A stretch of 64,000 nt of DNA from Mycolicibacter arupensis (GTDB lineage: Bacteria; Actinomycetota; Actinomycetes; Mycobacteriales; Mycobacteriaceae): assembly GCF_002086515.1 (NCBI RefSeq), contig NZ_MVHH01000007.1:1-64000 (forward strand), written 5' to 3'. The notes below the pieces were generated by a model. It had not been told where the DNA came from. It was given only the letters and a program-made list of their open reading frames with translations, and ran no database searches. The position numbers and the translations under genes are program-made. Positions within the stretch are counted from its first letter, which is position 1, and every line of letters starts with the position of its first letter. Below, one piece after another: positions 7,216-17,798 of this stretch.

Positions 7216-9146
7216 ACCGGGCTGAGCTCCCAGCGGCCCTGGCCGCGCAGTTCGAGCACGTGGTGATGGTGCTGGCGGACGGTGTGCCGATGGCTCACGC
7301 TGACCAGGATGGTGTCGGGCAGTTCGCTGCGCAGCAGTCGGTACAGCGCCAGCTCCAACCCCTCGTCCAGCGCTGACGTCGACTCATCCAGGAACGCGGC
7401 TTTGGGCCGGGTCAACAGGATTCGGGCGAACGCCACCCGCTGCTGCTCGCCCGGCGAGAGCACCTTGGCCCAGTCCTCGACGTCGTCGAGCCGGTCGACC
7501 AGATTCGGCAGGGACACCTTGTTCAGCGCCTCCACGATGGCCGCGTCGGTGACCTCGCCGACCTCCAGTGGATAGGACACGACCGTGCGCAGGTCACCCA
7601 GCGGGATGTAGGGCAACTGCGAGATGAACATGGTGGCGTTGGTGGCATCCGGTCGGCGCAGGGTGCCCGAGGCGTACGGCCACAGCTGCGCCAGGCTGCG
7701 CAGCAACGTGGTCTTGCCGCTGCCCGACGGGCCGGCGATCATCAGTGCGTCACCGGTGCCCAGCTGCACGTCGAGTGCCTCGATCAGCGGGACACCCTCG
7801 GGGCTGCGCACCTCGACGCCCTCCAGGGCCACGCTGTCGTCCGGGCTGGGTTTGACCAGCAGCTCGGGCAGCTCCCTGGCCTCGCGATTGGCCTCCAGCA
7901 ACCCGTGCAGCCGGATGATCGAGGCGCGGTAGCCGGCGAAGTTGTCATAGGCGTTGCGGAAGAACGACAGTGAGTCCGAGATGCTGCCGAACGCCGACGC
8001 GGTCTGCGCGACCCCGCCGAACATGATCTGTCCGTCGAACAGTCGCGGCGCCTGGATCACCCAGGGCAGCGGCACGATCGCCTGGCTCACCGACAGGTTC
8101 CAGCCGGCGAACCCGATGGTTCGGTTCACGAACGCCAGGTAGTTCGAGACGATGGCGCGGAACCTGGTCCGCAACTGGATTCGCTCGGCCAGCTCGCCCC
8201 GGTAGAACGCGACCGATTCGGCCGCGTCGCGCACGCGCACCAGCGCGTAGCGGAAGGCGGCGTTGGTGAGCTCGTTGCGGAAACTCAGTCGGATCAGCGG
8301 CCGGCCGATCCAGAACGCGACGATGGTCGCGACCGTCACGTAGACCAGCACGATCAGGAACATCGCGCGCGGGATGTCGAACCCGAAGACGGTCAGGGTG
8401 CCAGAGAGGTTCCACAAGATCGCGGCGAATGACACCACGGTGACCATGGACTGCACGGCACCGAACAGCAGCGTGCTGCCGGTGCTGTTGGCCGGTGCGT
8501 TGACGCTGGCGCCATTGCCCGCGGTGAAGATGTCGATGTCCTGCTGAATGCGCTGGTCGGGGTTGTCGATAGCGCCTTCGATGGCCTCGCCCACGGCCGG
8601 GTCCAGCGGCGTGGTGACGAAGCGGGCCCGATAGTAGGCCCGGCCGTCCAACCAGTCACCGGTAAGGCGTTCGGTCAGCCAGATCCGCCAGTTCACCATG
8701 AAGTGCTGGGTCAGGTAGATGTCGAGCATCACCCGGGCCACATGCAGCACCGCCATCACGCTGAAGATCGCGATCGACATCCAGAAGCCGTGCACGCCAG
8801 ACTCCCTGACGGCCTCATCGTTGCCTGCAGCGCCCTGGAACGCGGTCTGCAGCGACGAATACAGGTCGTTGCCCTGGAAGCTGAACAGCACATTGAGCCG
8901 CACCGCGGTGATCACCGACAGCAGCAGCACGCCCAGCATCACCCAGACCCGGACGCTCTCTCGTCCGGTGAAGTAGGGCCCGCTGATCTCCCAGAACTGG
9001 CGTCCCCAGCGGGTGCTGACCCGCAGCAGCGCCGCCACGGCCAGCACCCCGACGGCACTGATGCTCCAGGCCATCGCGATCCACACCAGGGAATCGGGTA
9101 ACGCATGCGCCCAGTCGATAGATGGATTGAACAGCTTCGAGTCCAC
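7212..9146 (-). CDS. bacA: BacA-like ABC transporter, membrane and ATPase fused (Rv1819c-like)
   Basis: A 644-residue half-transporter. The N-terminal ~400 residues carry about six transmembrane helices of the SbmA/BacA-like ABC membrane domain. The C-terminal ~200 residues are the ATPase with Walker [12 protein letters not shown], signature LSPGEQQR and Walker [10 protein letters not shown]. tuberculosis Rv1819c (639 aa) imports cobalamin and hydrophilic peptides such as bleomycin across the inner membrane. The GTG start at 9146 is chosen because aaggag sits 9 nt upstream and the length then matches the family. The frame stays open far upstream into antisense of secA2, but that extension is a shadow. 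It faces the flavoprotein and diverges from secA2. Confidence 0.92.
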   Translation of the reverse strand: MDSKLFNPSIDWAHALPDSLVWIAMAWSISAVGVLAVAALLRVSTRWGRQFWEISGPYFTGRESVRVWVMLGVLLLSVITAVRLNVLFSFQGNDLYSSLQTAFQGAAGNDEAVRESGVHGFWMSIAIFSVMAVLHVARVMLDIYLTQHFMVNWRIWLTERLTGDWLDGRAYYRARFVTTPLDPAVGEAIEGAIDNPDQRIQQDIDIFTAGNGASVNAPANSTGSTLLFGAVQSMVTVVSFAAILWNLSGTLTVFGFDIPRAMFLIVLVYVTVATIVAFWIGRPLIRLSFRNELTNAAFRYALVRVRDAAESVAFYRGELAERIQLRTRFRAIVSNYLAFVNRTIGFAGWNLSVSQAIVPLPWVIQAPRLFDGQIMFGGVAQTASAFGSISDSLSFFRNAYDNFAGYRASIIRLHGLLEANREARELPELLVKPSPDDSVALEGVEVRSPEGVPLIEALDVQLGTGDALMIAGPSGSGKTTLLRSLAQLWPYASGTLRRPDATNATMFISQLPYIPLGDLRTVVSYPLEVGEVTDAAIVEALNKVSLPNLVDRLDDVEDWAKVLSPGEQQRVAFARILLTRPKAAFLDESTSALDEGLELALYRLLRSELPDTILVSVSHRHTVRQHHHHVLELRGQGRWELSPV

Positions 9147-9317
9147 TGTCGATGTCTCCTTGCCGTCTCCATCGCCGGAACCGCGTCGCGGCCGATCAAC
9201 GAATCGAGAACCCCGTGCGAAACCTACCGCAGGGCGGGCGCGTCGCGCCGGGTGAGGATTGCCGCAGTGACCCGCCGACGCGGTGGTGCCCCCGGCTCGC
9301 GGGCGGTGGCTACCGCG

Positions 9318-9323
9318 TACCGT
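9318..9323 (+). promoter_or_regulatory. -10 box of a leaderless-type secA2 promoter
   Basis: TACCGT lies 6 nt before the GTG at 9330, and no ribosome site is visible. This is the layout of leaderless transcripts, where transcription begins at the start codon. Confidence 0.45.
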
Positions 9324-9329
9324 TGTGCT

Positions 9330-11681
9330 GTGGCTAACACCTCCAAGACTGACTCCGGAACGCGAACCAAGTCGGGTCGCCTCAGCGGGAGATTCTGGAA
9401 ACTGCTGGGCGCCAGCACCGAAAAGAACCAGAGTCGTTCGATGGCCGAGGTCACGGCCGCCGCCGAGTACGCCGAGAAGGCCGCTGGGCTCGACGACGAA
9501 AAGCTGCGTCAGGCTGCGCAACTGCTCAAGCTGAAGGACCTGGCCGACGCCTCGGACATCCCGCAGTTCCTGGCGATCGCCCGCGAGGCCGCCGAACGCA
9601 GCATCGGACAACGCCCGTTCGACGTCCAGCTGCAGGGCGCGCTGCGAATGCTGGCCGGCGATGTCGTCGAGATGGCCACCGGCGAAGGCAAGACCCTGTC
9701 GGGCGCCATCGCGGCCGCCGGCTACGCCATCGGCGGCCGGCACGTGCATGTGGTGACCATCAACGACTACCTGGCCCGCCGCGACGCCGAATGGATGGGC
9801 CCGCTGTTGGAGGCACTCGGCGTCACCGTCGGGTGGATCACCGAGGAGTCCACGCCGGCCGAGCGACGTGCGGCCTACCAATGCGACGTCACCTACGCAT
9901 CGGTCAACGAGATCGGCTTCGACGTGCTGCGTGATCAGCTGGTCACCGATGTCGAGGACCTGGTATCGCCCAACCCCGATGTCGCGCTGATCGACGAGGC
10001 CGACTCGGTGCTGGTCGACGAGGCACTGGTGCCGCTGGTGCTGGCCGGCACCACCCACCGGGAGACCCCGCGGATGGAGATCGTCCACCTGGTGGGCCGG
10101 CTCAAGCCCGGCGTGGACTACGACTCCGACGAGGACCGCCGCAACATCCACCTCACCGAGGTGGGTGCCCGCAAGGTGGAGAAGGCGCTCGGCGGAATCG
10201 ACCTGTACTCCGAGGAGCATGTGGTCTCCACGCTCACCGAGATCAACGTGGCGCTGCATGCCCACGTGCTGCTGCAGCGCGACGTGCACTACATCGTGCG
10301 CGACGGCAAGGTGCAGTTGATCAACGCCTCGCGCGGTCGCATCGCCGCCCTGCAGCGCTGGCCGGACGGCCTGCAGGCCGCGGTGGAGGCCAAGGAGGGC
10401 ATCGAGACCACCGAGACCGGCGAGGTGCTCGACACCATCACGGTGCAGGCCCTGGTCAACCGTTACCCCACCGTGTGTGGCATGACCGGGACGGCCCTGG
10501 CTGCCGGTGAGCAGCTGCGGCAGTTCTACCAGCTGGGAGTCTCACCGATCCCGCCCAACATGCCCAACATCCGCGAAGACGAGGCGGACCGGGTCTACAT
10601 CACCGCCGCGGCCAAAAACGATGCGATCGTGGCCCATATCGTCGAGGTGCACGCCACCGGACAGCCGGTGCTGGTGGGCACCCACGACGTCGCGGAGTCC
10701 GAAGAGCTCTACGAGCGGCTGCGTAAGCGCGGCGTTCCGGCGGTGGTCCTCAACGCCAAGAATGACGCCGAAGAGGCCACCGTGATCGCCGAGGCGGGCA
10801 AGCTCGGGGTGGTCACCGTCTCCACCCAGATGGCCGGGCGTGGCACCGACATCCGGCTGGGCGGTTCCGATGAGGCTGACCACGACCAGATCGTCGAGCT
10901 GGGCGGGCTGCATGTCATCGGAACCGGCCGGCAGCACACCCAGCGTCTGGACAACCAGTTGCGGGGTCGGGCCGGCCGCCAGGGCGACCCGGGGTCGTCG
11001 GTGTTCTTCTCCAGCTGGGAGGACGATGTCGCCGCGACCAACCTGGAAGACAACAAGCTGCCCACCGAGACCGACGATGATGGCCGCATTCTGAGCCCGA
11101 AGGCCTCCGGTCTGCTCGACCACGCGCAGCGCATCGCCGAGGGCAAACTGCTCGACATCCACGCCAACACCTGGCGCTACAACCAGTTGATAGCCCAGCA
11201 GCGCGCCATCATCGTGGAGCGCCGCAACACCCTGTTGTCCACTCCGGCCGCGCGCGAGGAGCTCGCCGAGCTCACTCCCAAACGCTACGCGGAGCTCAAG
11301 AAGCAGCTGGGTGAGGACGGCGAGGCCAAGCTGGAGAAGATCTGCCGCCTGATCATGCTCTATCACCTGGATCGAGGGTGGGCCGACCACCTGGCCTTCC
11401 TGGCAGACATTCGGGAGAGCATCCACCTGCGTGCGTTGGGCCGGCAGAATCCGCTCGACGAATTCCACCGGATGGCGCTGGACGCCTTCGCCTCGCTGGC
11501 CGCCGACGCCATTGAGGCGTCGCAGCAGACCCTGGAGACCTCGGACGCGATCGAGTCCGAGCCCGGTGTCGACCTGTCCAAGCTGGCGCGACCCACCTCG
11601 ACATGGACCTACATGGTCCGGGACAACCCGCTGAGCGACGACAGCATGGACGCGCTGAGCCTGCCCGGGATCTTCCGCTAG
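9330..11681 (+). CDS. secA2: accessory preprotein translocase ATPase SecA2
   Basis: A 783-residue DEAD-type motor with ATP site [13 protein letters not shown] box [13 protein letters not shown] and the nucleotide-binding fold 2 segment [10 protein letters not shown]. The sequence matches M. tuberculosis SecA2 closely in the segments I remember, for example [16 protein letters not shown] against [16 protein letters not shown]. SecA2 powers export of a small set of proteins through SecYEG, including virulence factors. It lacks the zinc-binding C-tail of SecA1. I place the start at GTG 9330, where a -10 box lies 6 nt upstream; the frame is open further upstream but without family-like sequence. 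In M. tuberculosis ilvG sits just before secA2; here it is absent. pgsA2 follows after 9 nt. Confidence 0.95.
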   Translation: MANTSKTDSGTRTKSGRLSGRFWKLLGASTEKNQSRSMAEVTAAAEYAEKAAGLDDEKLRQAAQLLKLKDLADASDIPQFLAIAREAAERSIGQRPFDVQLQGALRMLAGDVVEMATGEGKTLSGAIAAAGYAIGGRHVHVVTINDYLARRDAEWMGPLLEALGVTVGWITEESTPAERRAAYQCDVTYASVNEIGFDVLRDQLVTDVEDLVSPNPDVALIDEADSVLVDEALVPLVLAGTTHRETPRMEIVHLVGRLKPGVDYDSDEDRRNIHLTEVGARKVEKALGGIDLYSEEHVVSTLTEINVALHAHVLLQRDVHYIVRDGKVQLINASRGRIAALQRWPDGLQAAVEAKEGIETTETGEVLDTITVQALVNRYPTVCGMTGTALAAGEQLRQFYQLGVSPIPPNMPNIREDEADRVYITAAAKNDAIVAHIVEVHATGQPVLVGTHDVAESEELYERLRKRGVPAVVLNAKNDAEEATVIAEAGKLGVVTVSTQMAGRGTDIRLGGSDEADHDQIVELGGLHVIGTGRQHTQRLDNQLRGRAGRQGDPGSSVFFSSWEDDVAATNLEDNKLPTETDDDGRILSPKASGLLDHAQRIAEGKLLDIHANTWRYNQLIAQQRAIIVERRNTLLSTPAAREELAELTPKRYAELKKQLGEDGEAKLEKICRLIMLYHLDRGWADHLAFLADIRESIHLRALGRQNPLDEFHRMALDAFASLAADAIEASQQTLETSDAIESEPGVDLSKLARPTSTWTYMVRDNPLSDDSMDALSLPGIFR

Positions 11682-11690
11682 GGGGTCGGT

Positions 11691-12293
11691 ATGACTGTCG
11701 GGTCCAGCTCCGATCGCGTTCAGGACCGGGTACTCACCGTGCCCAACGTCATCAGCGTGGCTCGGCTCGGCCTGATCGGCCTTTTCCTCTATCTGCTGCT
11801 GATCGCCCGGGCCGACGGGCCGGCAGTGGCGACCCTGATGCTCAGCGGTGCCTCCGACTGGGCTGACGGCAAAGTGGCTCGCCTGTTCAATCAGTACTCG
11901 ACGCTGGGTGCCCTGCTCGATCCGGCGATAGACCGGCTCTACATGCTGGCGATTCCGGTGGCGTTCGGGGTGCGGGGGCTGGTGCCCTGGTGGATCATCG
12001 GCGTCTTGTTGGCCCGGGATCTGCTGCTCGCCACCACCCTGCCGGCATTGCGCAGTCGGGGCCTGACGGCGCTGCCGGTGACCTACGTGGGCAAGGCGGG
12101 CACCTTCGCGCTGATGTCGGCGTTTCCGCTGATCCTGCTGGGGCAGTGGGACAACCTGGCCAGCCGGGTCGTGTTGTCGGCCGGATGGGGCTTCCTCATC
12201 TGGGGGTTGGGCATGTATCTGTGGGCGTTCGTGCTGTATCTGATCCAGGTGACGCTGGTGGTGCGCAGGATGCCGAAGGTCAGTGGTGGCTGA
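11691..12293 (+). CDS. pgsA2: CDP-alcohol phosphatidyltransferase PgsA2
   Basis: A 200-residue membrane enzyme. The family signature D-x2-DG-x2-AR-x8-G-x3-D-x3-D is complete, running from [10 protein letters not shown] through [11 protein letters not shown] (about residues 56-83). About five more transmembrane helices surround it. The family moves a phosphatidyl group from CDP-diacylglycerol to an alcohol such as glycerol-3-phosphate, in this case probably phosphatidylglycerol phosphate or cardiolipin synthesis at the inner membrane. It corresponds to Rv1822. It overlaps the next gene by 11 nt and belongs to the secA2 transcription unit. Confidence 0.92.
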   Translation: MTVGSSSDRVQDRVLTVPNVISVARLGLIGLFLYLLLIARADGPAVATLMLSGASDWADGKVARLFNQYSTLGALLDPAIDRLYMLAIPVAFGVRGLVPWWIIGVLLARDLLLATTLPALRSRGLTALPVTYVGKAGTFALMSAFPLILLGQWDNLASRVVLSAGWGFLIWGLGMYLWAFVLYLIQVTLVVRRMPKVSGG

Positions 12294-13218
12294 ACCGTTC
12301 TTCGCTCTGAGCGGCTACGACTCCCAGGGCTTCGCCGGTGCCCATGAGGCCGGGCGCCCGCGCACGTTCGCGGTGCCTTCGCTGCTGCGTTCGCTGCTGT
12401 CCGAACACCTCGACCCCGGCTATGCAGCGGCGGCCGCTCGACGCCGGCGCCGTGGTACACCGCTGCCCGCCAGAACCCGCGCGGCGGGATGGGTGTGGAA
12501 GGCGTTGGCGGCGCTGGTGGTGGCGAGCGTGTTCGCCGTCGGAGTGGCCCAGGCCCGCTCGGTGGCTCCCGGGGTGCGTGACGCTCAACAGGTTCTGGCC
12601 GCGAACGTGCGAGCGGCCGAAGCGGCCACCGGCAAGCTCGCCGACAAACGCGACGCCTACGCCAACCAGGTCGACGATCTACAACGGCACCGGCTGGCCG
12701 ACGATGCCCAGGGCCAGCGGGTGCTGGCCGGCCTGGACGCGCTCAGCCTGGAATCCGCCGGCACCCGCGTCACCGGTCCCGGGGTGGTCGTCACCGTGAC
12801 CGACCCCGGCGCCGGACGGAACCTCTCCGATGCCTCCAAACAGCGCGTGTCGGGCAGTCAGCAGATCATCTTGGACCGCGACCTGCAGCTGGTGGTCAAC
12901 TCACTGTGGGCCAGCGGAGCCGAGGCGATCGCCATCGGCGATGTCCGCATCGGCCCCAACGTCACGATCCGCCAAGCCGGCGGCGCCATCCTGGTCGACA
13001 ACAAGCCGATCAATAGCCCCTACGCAGTGCAGGCCATCGGTCCGCCACGTGAGTTGCGCGACACCTTCGACCGCAGCCCCGGTCTGTACCGGCTCCGTCT
13101 GCTCGAGGCCTCCTACGGGGTGGTGGTGCGGGTCGACGGGCGCGGCTCGGTCGACCTGACCCTGCCGGCGGGATCGGTACGAGATGTCCGATTTGCCAAA
13201 CAGATCGGGGCATCGTGA
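12283..13218 (+). CDS. DUF881 membrane-anchored protein (Rv1823-like)
   Basis: A 311-residue protein with a cytoplasmic N-terminus of about 70 residues containing an Arg-rich run, one transmembrane helix (about 70-90), a predicted coiled coil (95-150) and the DUF881 domain (about 160-300; [32 protein letters not shown]). DUF881 proteins occur next to cell-division genes in actinobacteria. A paralogue lies two genes on, with a small basic membrane protein between, the same trio as Rv1823-Rv1825. The trio is probably an envelope or division complex; its activity is not known. GTG start; the overlap with pgsA2 implies coupling. Confidence 0.85.
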   Translation: MVAEPFFALSGYDSQGFAGAHEAGRPRTFAVPSLLRSLLSEHLDPGYAAAAARRRRRGTPLPARTRAAGWVWKALAALVVASVFAVGVAQARSVAPGVRDAQQVLAANVRAAEAATGKLADKRDAYANQVDDLQRHRLADDAQGQRVLAGLDALSLESAGTRVTGPGVVVTVTDPGAGRNLSDASKQRVSGSQQIILDRDLQLVVNSLWASGAEAIAIGDVRIGPNVTIRQAGGAILVDNKPINSPYAVQAIGPPRELRDTFDRSPGLYRLRLLEASYGVVVRVDGRGSVDLTLPAGSVRDVRFAKQIGAS

Positions 13219-13300
13219 CGCAAGCTTGCGCTGCGGGTTGCGGTGCTTCAGATGGCGCGGTCGGCTGGGGTGCGGTTCGGGAGGCTGGAGTGATTGCACA

Positions 13301-13633
13301 ATGATCGGTATCGCGGCGCTGATCGCCGGCATCGTGCTCGGACTGGTCTTTCACCCCAGCGTGCCGGAAGTCGTTCAGCCCTATCTGCCGATCGCGGTGG
13401 TGGCGGCACTGGATGCGGTGTTCGGCGGGCTGCGCGCATACCTGGAGCGGATCTTCGACGCGAAGGTATTCGTCGTGTCGTTCGTGTTCAACGTCCTGGT
13501 GGCCGCGCTGCTGGTCTATCTCGGTGATCAGTTGGGTGTCGGCACGCAGTTGTCGACCGCGATCATCGTGGTGCTGGGAATCCGGATCTTCGGCAACGCG
13601 GCGGCGTTGCGGCGACGGCTGTTCGGGGCCTGA
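13301..13633 (+). CDS. small basic membrane protein, DUF1290 (Rv1824-like)
   Basis: A 110-residue protein with three transmembrane helices (about 1-20, 24-45, 50-75) and a further hydrophobic stretch (80-98). The segment LDAVFGGLRAYLERIFDAKVF is typical of DUF1290, the small basic protein family found beside division genes in Gram-positive bacteria. The ATG start at 13301 is preceded by gggaggctggag; longer frames upstream lack family sequence. It sits between two DUF881 genes, 6 nt before the second, so the three products probably act together in the membrane. Confidence 0.82.
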   Translation: MIGIAALIAGIVLGLVFHPSVPEVVQPYLPIAVVAALDAVFGGLRAYLERIFDAKVFVVSFVFNVLVAALLVYLGDQLGVGTQLSTAIIVVLGIRIFGNAAALRRRLFGA

Positions 13634-13639
13634 TCTCCC

Positions 13640-14410
13640 ATGAGTAGCACCGATCCGGAGCCGCACGGCAGACACGAGCTGTCGCACTCGCCCCGGCAGG
13701 AGAGTGCGCCGCCGAACGGGCGGTCCGGACCGTTGTTCAGCGTGCTGGGCCTGCTGCTGTGCCTGCTGCTGGGGGTGGCGATCGTCACTCAGGTCCGCCA
13801 GCACGATTCCGAGGACGCCCTGGAGACGGCGCGGCCCGCCGACCTGTTGGTGTTGCTGGATTCGCTGCGTCAACGTGAAGCCACGCTGGGCACCGAAGTC
13901 GCCGAGCTGCAGCAAACGCTCGACGCCCTGCAGAAGTCCGGGAGCAGCGATCAGGCCGCGATCGAGAACGCCCAGGCGCGACTCGCCGCACTGGCCATCA
14001 TGATCGGCACCGTGGGAGCGGTCGGGCCCGGCGTCGTGATCACCATCGACGACGCCGCCCGCGGGGTAGCACCCGAGACGATGCTCGACGTGATCAACGA
14101 GCTTCGGGCGGCCGGTGCCGAGGCGATGGAGGTTCGCGACGGCACCAGGGCGGTGCGCATCGGCGTGGACTCATGGGTGGCAGGAGCCCCCGGCGCGGTG
14201 GAATTCGACGGCACCGCGCTGACGCCTCCGTATTCGGTTCTGGCGATTGGTGATCCGCCGACTTTGGCGGCTGCGATGAACATTCCCGGCGGGGCCGTCG
14301 ACAGTGTCAGGCGGCTCGGCGGGGCGATGACGGTGCAACAGGCGGACCGCGTTGAGGTGACCGTGTTGCGGCAACCGAAACCACGCCAATACGCTCAGCC
14401 AGTCAAGTGA
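13640..14410 (+). CDS. second DUF881 membrane-anchored protein (Rv1825-like)
   Basis: A 256-residue paralogue of the protein at 12283: a short cytoplasmic tail, one transmembrane helix (about 30-50), a heptad-rich segment (60-105, [19 protein letters not shown]) and a DUF881 domain (about 115-245; [29 protein letters not shown]). It corresponds to Rv1825, for which interaction with the cell-wall synthesis machinery has been reported. It lies 28 nt before gcvH, whose GTG start has its own ribosome site. Confidence 0.85.
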   Translation: MSSTDPEPHGRHELSHSPRQESAPPNGRSGPLFSVLGLLLCLLLGVAIVTQVRQHDSEDALETARPADLLVLLDSLRQREATLGTEVAELQQTLDALQKSGSSDQAAIENAQARLAALAIMIGTVGAVGPGVVITIDDAARGVAPETMLDVINELRAAGAEAMEVRDGTRAVRIGVDSWVAGAPGAVEFDGTALTPPYSVLAIGDPPTLAAAMNIPGGAVDSVRRLGGAMTVQQADRVEVTVLRQPKPRQYAQPVK

Positions 14411-14438
14411 GCCCGACAGCGCAAGGAGCACGATCACC

Positions 14439-14852
14439 GTGAGTTCGGAAAGTTCAGTTCCGTCCGACCTGTATTACACCGCCGAGCACGAGTGGGTTCG
14501 CCGCACCGGCCCCGACGCCGTCCGGGTGGGTATCACCGATTTTGCGCAGGCGGCGCTGGGCGATGTGGTCTTCGTTCAGCTACCTGCCGTGGGCACCGAG
14601 GTGACCGCCGGCGAGGCGTTCGGCGAGGTGGAGTCGACCAAGTCCGTCTCCGACCTCTACGCGCCGATCACCGCCTCGGTGATCGCCGTCAACGCCGAGT
14701 TGGACGCGAACCCACAGCTGGTGAACTCCGACCCCTACGGCGCCGGGTGGCTGCTGGAACTCCAGGTGGCAAACGCGGATTCGGCGGGCCTGGACCAGAG
14801 CCTGGCAGGGCTGCTGAGCACCGAGGCCTACCGGGCGACGTTGTCGGAATGA
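14439..14852 (+). CDS. gcvH: glycine cleavage system H protein
   Basis: A 137-residue lipoyl carrier. The lipoylation site is Lys68 in [13 protein letters not shown], and the N-terminal [10 protein letters not shown] and central [19 protein letters not shown] are standard for GcvH. It shuttles the aminomethyl group from the P protein to the T protein in glycine breakdown. The P protein gene lies 4.9 kb downstream behind a glycine riboswitch. No such switch is seen before gcvH. GTG start preceded by aaggag. Confidence 0.96.
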   Translation: MSSESSVPSDLYYTAEHEWVRRTGPDAVRVGITDFAQAALGDVVFVQLPAVGTEVTAGEAFGEVESTKSVSDLYAPITASVIAVNAELDANPQLVNSDPYGAGWLLELQVANADSAGLDQSLAGLLSTEAYRATLSE

Positions 14853-15027
14853 CGGTTGCTAGCCTGCCTGCCGGGACGCGCCTGGCATCCGGCGACACGA
14901 TCCCGCGGTGCGGGGGACATGACGTACCGCTGCGCGGTACGGTCGACTCAACGATTCGGGGTTGGGCGCAACAGATGTCCGGCAGGTGCGACCAGGTAGC
15001 AGATCAGCGGCCAGTGAGGAGTAGTGC

Positions 15028-15513
15028 GTGACGGAGAAGGACCCGGCAACGGGGCAAGACCAGGCAGGCGATGAGGTCACCGCGGAAACCACATCGGTTT
15101 TCCGCGCCGATTTCCTGAGCGAACTCGACGCCCCCGCCCAGGCGGGTGGCGATAGCCTGACCTCGGGTGTGGAGGGGCTGCCTGCGGGTTCCGCGCTGCT
15201 GGTCGTCAAGCGCGGGCCGAACGCCGGATCGCGATTCCTGCTGGACCAGCCGGTGACCGCAGCGGGCCGGCACCCCGACAGCGACATCTTCCTCGATGAC
15301 GTCACCGTGAGTCGCCGTCATGCCGAGTTCCGGCTGGAGGGCAACGAGTTTCAGGTCGTCGACGTCGGCAGCCTCAACGGGACCTACGTCAACCGTGAGC
15401 CGGTCGACTCGGCGGTCCTGGTCAATGGTGACGAGGTCCAGGTCGGCAAGTTCCGCCTGGTATTCCTGACCGGCCCGAAGACGGCTGAGACCGAGGCCGG
15501 GCCGGGCAGCTAG
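15028..15513 (+). CDS. garA: FHA-domain metabolic regulator GarA
   Basis: A 161-residue protein with the phosphorylation motif ETTSVF placing Thr21 and Thr22 exactly as in M. tuberculosis GarA, and an FHA domain (about 55-145) with [19 protein letters not shown] and GSLNGTYVN. Unphosphorylated GarA binds 2-oxoglutarate decarboxylase (KGD) and glutamate dehydrogenase; phosphorylation by PknB or PknG makes the tail fold onto its own FHA domain and switches it off. It thus sets the flow between the TCA cycle and glutamate. The GTG start matches the length of the known protein. Its last base is shared with the GTG of the MerR gene that follows. Confidence 0.96.
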   Translation: MTEKDPATGQDQAGDEVTAETTSVFRADFLSELDAPAQAGGDSLTSGVEGLPAGSALLVVKRGPNAGSRFLLDQPVTAAGRHPDSDIFLDDVTVSRRHAEFRLEGNEFQVVDVGSLNGTYVNREPVDSAVLVNGDEVQVGKFRLVFLTGPKTAETEAGPGS

Positions 15514-16250
15514 TGAGCGCGCCTGACAGCCCTGAACTTGCCGGGATGTCGATCGGAGCGGTACTGGATCTGCTCCGCCCGGATTTTCCCGACGTTACGG
15601 TCTCCAAGATTCGTTTTCTGGAGACCGAGGGGCTGGTCATGCCGCAGCGTGCGGCGTCAGGCTATCGGCGGTTCAGCGCGTACGACTGCGCTCGTTTGCG
15701 TTACGTGCTGACCGCGCAACGCGATCACTATCTGCCGCTGAAAGTGATCAAGGCACGGCTGGACGCCGAACCGGATGGCGCGCTGCCGTCGGCCGAGTCG
15801 CCGTATCCCACCCCGCGGCTGGTGTCGGCGGGAAGGGAGCCCAGCCACCCTGGGACGGACCTCCCGGCCCCGCCGCGCCAGGTGCGGCTGAGTCGGGAGG
15901 ATGTCCTGGCTCGCTCGGGTGGCGATGACGCCTTGCTGACGGCACTGGTCCGATCGGGTGTGATCAACGCCGGGCCCGGCGGACTGTTCGACGAACACGC
16001 GGTCGTCATAGTCCAGTGCGCGCGGGGGCTGGCCGATTTCGGCGTCGAAGCGCGGCACCTGCGGGCATTCCGTTCGGCGGCCGACCGGCAGTCCGACCTG
16101 ATCGCCCAGATCGCGGGTCCGCTGGTCAAGGGCGGCAAGGCGGGCGGGCGGGACCGTGCCGACGACGTGGCCCGGGAGGTCGCGGCGCTGGCGATCGCGC
16201 TGCACACCGCGCTGCTCAAGTCCTCGGTCCACGACGTACTGCACGGCTGA
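15513..16250 (+). CDS. MerR-family regulator (Rv1828-like)
   Basis: A 245-residue protein with an N-terminal MerR winged helix (about 8-80; [12 protein letters not shown] segment [13 protein letters not shown] and [17 protein letters not shown]), a Pro-rich linker (90-125) and a C-terminal helical domain. It corresponds to Rv1828, which binds promoter DNA as a dimer. It overlaps garA by one base and is probably co-translated. No metal-binding Cys pattern is seen, so it is not a metal sensor of the classical kind. Ligand unknown. Confidence 0.85.
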   Translation: MSAPDSPELAGMSIGAVLDLLRPDFPDVTVSKIRFLETEGLVMPQRAASGYRRFSAYDCARLRYVLTAQRDHYLPLKVIKARLDAEPDGALPSAESPYPTPRLVSAGREPSHPGTDLPAPPRQVRLSREDVLARSGGDDALLTALVRSGVINAGPGGLFDEHAVVIVQCARGLADFGVEARHLRAFRSAADRQSDLIAQIAGPLVKGGKAGGRDRADDVAREVAALAIALHTALLKSSVHDVLHG

Positions 16251-16375
16251 GGACTAGACTTCGCTTCGACGGCTCGTCGCACGGCCTGCGGTTGTCCGAC
16301 CGCCGGTGTCACGGCGAGTCATACTGGGACACATACGAACCTGGTACACGGGCGAACGCGGAGGGCTGACTGGAG

Positions 16376-16870
16376 ATGGGTGAAGTACGCGTGGTCGGCA
16401 TCCGCGTCGAGCAGCCGCAGAACCAGCCGGTACTGCTGCTGCGCGAGGCCGATGGTGACCGATACCTCCCGATCTGGATCGGGCAGGCCGAGGCCGCCGC
16501 GATCGCCCTGGAGCAGCAGGGCGTGGAGCCGGCCCGGCCCTTGACCCACGACTTGATCAGGGACCTCATCGGCGCACTGGGGCACTCGCTCAAAGAGGTC
16601 CGCATCGTCGATCTGCAAGAGGGCACGTTCTACGCCGATCTGATCTTCGACCGCGACATCACGGTGTCGGCGCGTCCGTCGGACTCGGTGGCCATCGCCC
16701 TGCGGGTGGGAGTGCCGATCTACGTCGAGGAGTCGGTGCTGGCCGAGGCCGGTCTGCTGATTCCCGACGAGAACGACGACGAGAGCGCCGGCGCGGTACG
16801 CGAAGACGAGGTGGAGAAGTTCAAGGAATTCCTCGATAGCGTGTCGCCGGACGATTTCAAAGCAACCTGA
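16376..16870 (+). CDS. DUF151 bifunctional nuclease family protein (Rv1829-like)
   Basis: A 164-residue protein of the BFN/DUF151 family: EADGDRYLPIWIGQAEAAAIA, then RPLTHDLI and SARPSDSVAIALRVGVPIYV are the usual conserved blocks, with an acidic C-terminal tail (125-164). Plant relatives have DNase and RNase activity; the bacterial role is unproven. It is flanked by two MerR regulators, an arrangement conserved from M. tuberculosis. Confidence 0.85.
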   Translation: MGEVRVVGIRVEQPQNQPVLLLREADGDRYLPIWIGQAEAAAIALEQQGVEPARPLTHDLIRDLIGALGHSLKEVRIVDLQEGTFYADLIFDRDITVSARPSDSVAIALRVGVPIYVEESVLAEAGLLIPDENDDESAGAVREDEVEKFKEFLDSVSPDDFKAT

Positions 16871-17103
16871 CTCGGCGCGGCGGACTCAGCCTCGTCACAG
16901 ACGGGTCTCATCTCTCCGCGGTCAGCGCGACACGCCCGGCGGAAAGCATTGCCCGCAAAACGCGGCCCGCATACTTGAACCACGGCGGGAACAACTGCAC
17001 AGCAGCTCGTCGGACGGCGTATGCTCACGACCAACTCGGGCAAGAGCAAACGCGGCCGCTGGCCAGCCAGTGGCAACGAGCGCGATCGGCGAGAGGAAGC
17101 AGC

Positions 17104-17739
17104 GTGGGCGATCAACCTGGGCAGGAACAGCTGGACTTCACGGGTCAACCCGACACGGGTGACCGCGCGGTCCCTGCGACTCCGTCCGCCACCGCTCGGC
17201 CGGTACAGGGCGGGCTGTTCCCCGACGACTCCGTTCCCGATGAGCTCGTCGGTTACCGCGGCCCCAGCGCCTGCCAGGTCGCCGGCATCACCTACCGCCA
17301 GCTCGACTACTGGGCCCGCACCTCGCTGGTCGTGCCCTCGATCCGCGGCGCGGCAGGCTCCGGCAGTCAGCGGCTCTACTCGTTCAAAGACATTCTCGTG
17401 CTCAAGATCGTGAAGCGACTCCTGGACACCGGAATCTCGCTGCACAACATCCGTATCGCCGTGGACCACCTGCGCGAGCGCGGGGTGCAGGACCTGGCCA
17501 ACATCACGCTGTTCTCCGACGGCACCACGGTCTACGAGTGCACCTCGGCTGAAGAGGTCGTTGACCTGCTGCAAGGTGGCCAGGGCGTGTTCGGGATCGC
17601 AGTCTCCGGCGCGATGCGCGAGTTGACTGGCGTCATCTCCGAGTTCCCCGGTGAGCGGGCCGACGGCGGCGAGTCGATCGCCGCACCGGAAGACGAGCTG
17701 GCCAGCCGCCGCAAGTTCCGCGACCGCAAGACCGGGTAG
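17104..17739 (+). CDS. mcdR: MerR-family cell-division regulator McdR/ResR (Rv1830-like)
   Basis: A 211-residue protein with a MerR winged helix (about 50-115: YRQLDYWARTSLVVPS, GSQRLYSFKDILVLKIVKRLL) and a coiled linker (RIAVDHLRERG). It corresponds to Rv1830, described as a regulator of cell division and of growth recovery after antibiotics (mcdR, resR). The GTG start at 17104 has gagaggaag just upstream; the open frame further back has no family sequence. A 233-nt gap separates it from the DUF151 gene, leaving room for its own promoter. Confidence 0.87.
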   Translation: MGDQPGQEQLDFTGQPDTGDRAVPATPSATARPVQGGLFPDDSVPDELVGYRGPSACQVAGITYRQLDYWARTSLVVPSIRGAAGSGSQRLYSFKDILVLKIVKRLLDTGISLHNIRIAVDHLRERGVQDLANITLFSDGTTVYECTSAEEVVDLLQGGQGVFGIAVSGAMRELTGVISEFPGERADGGESIAAPEDELASRRKFRDRKTG

Positions 17740-17798
17740 CGCCCAAAGCCGACACCGACAGCGTGCAGCGCCGTCGAAAACCCTTGGGGTCGGCGGTT

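Noticed and set aside
9105..9329. N-terminal extension of SecA2 to 858 residues
   Set aside because: The added 75 codons overlap the transporter promoter and start and have no SecA sequence.
9147..10289. N-terminal extension of the BacA-like frame to 1025 residues
   Set aside because: The extra part is antisense to secA2; a GTG with aaggag at 9146 gives the known family length.
14853..15027. A regulatory RNA before garA
   Set aside because: A perfect 6-bp hairpin (gtaccg/cggtac) is present, but no known class or alternative pairing could be made out.
17740..17798. A terminator between the convergent mcdR and TetR genes
   Set aside because: Only a weak 6-bp aaaacc/ggtttt pairing is visible; too poor to call.
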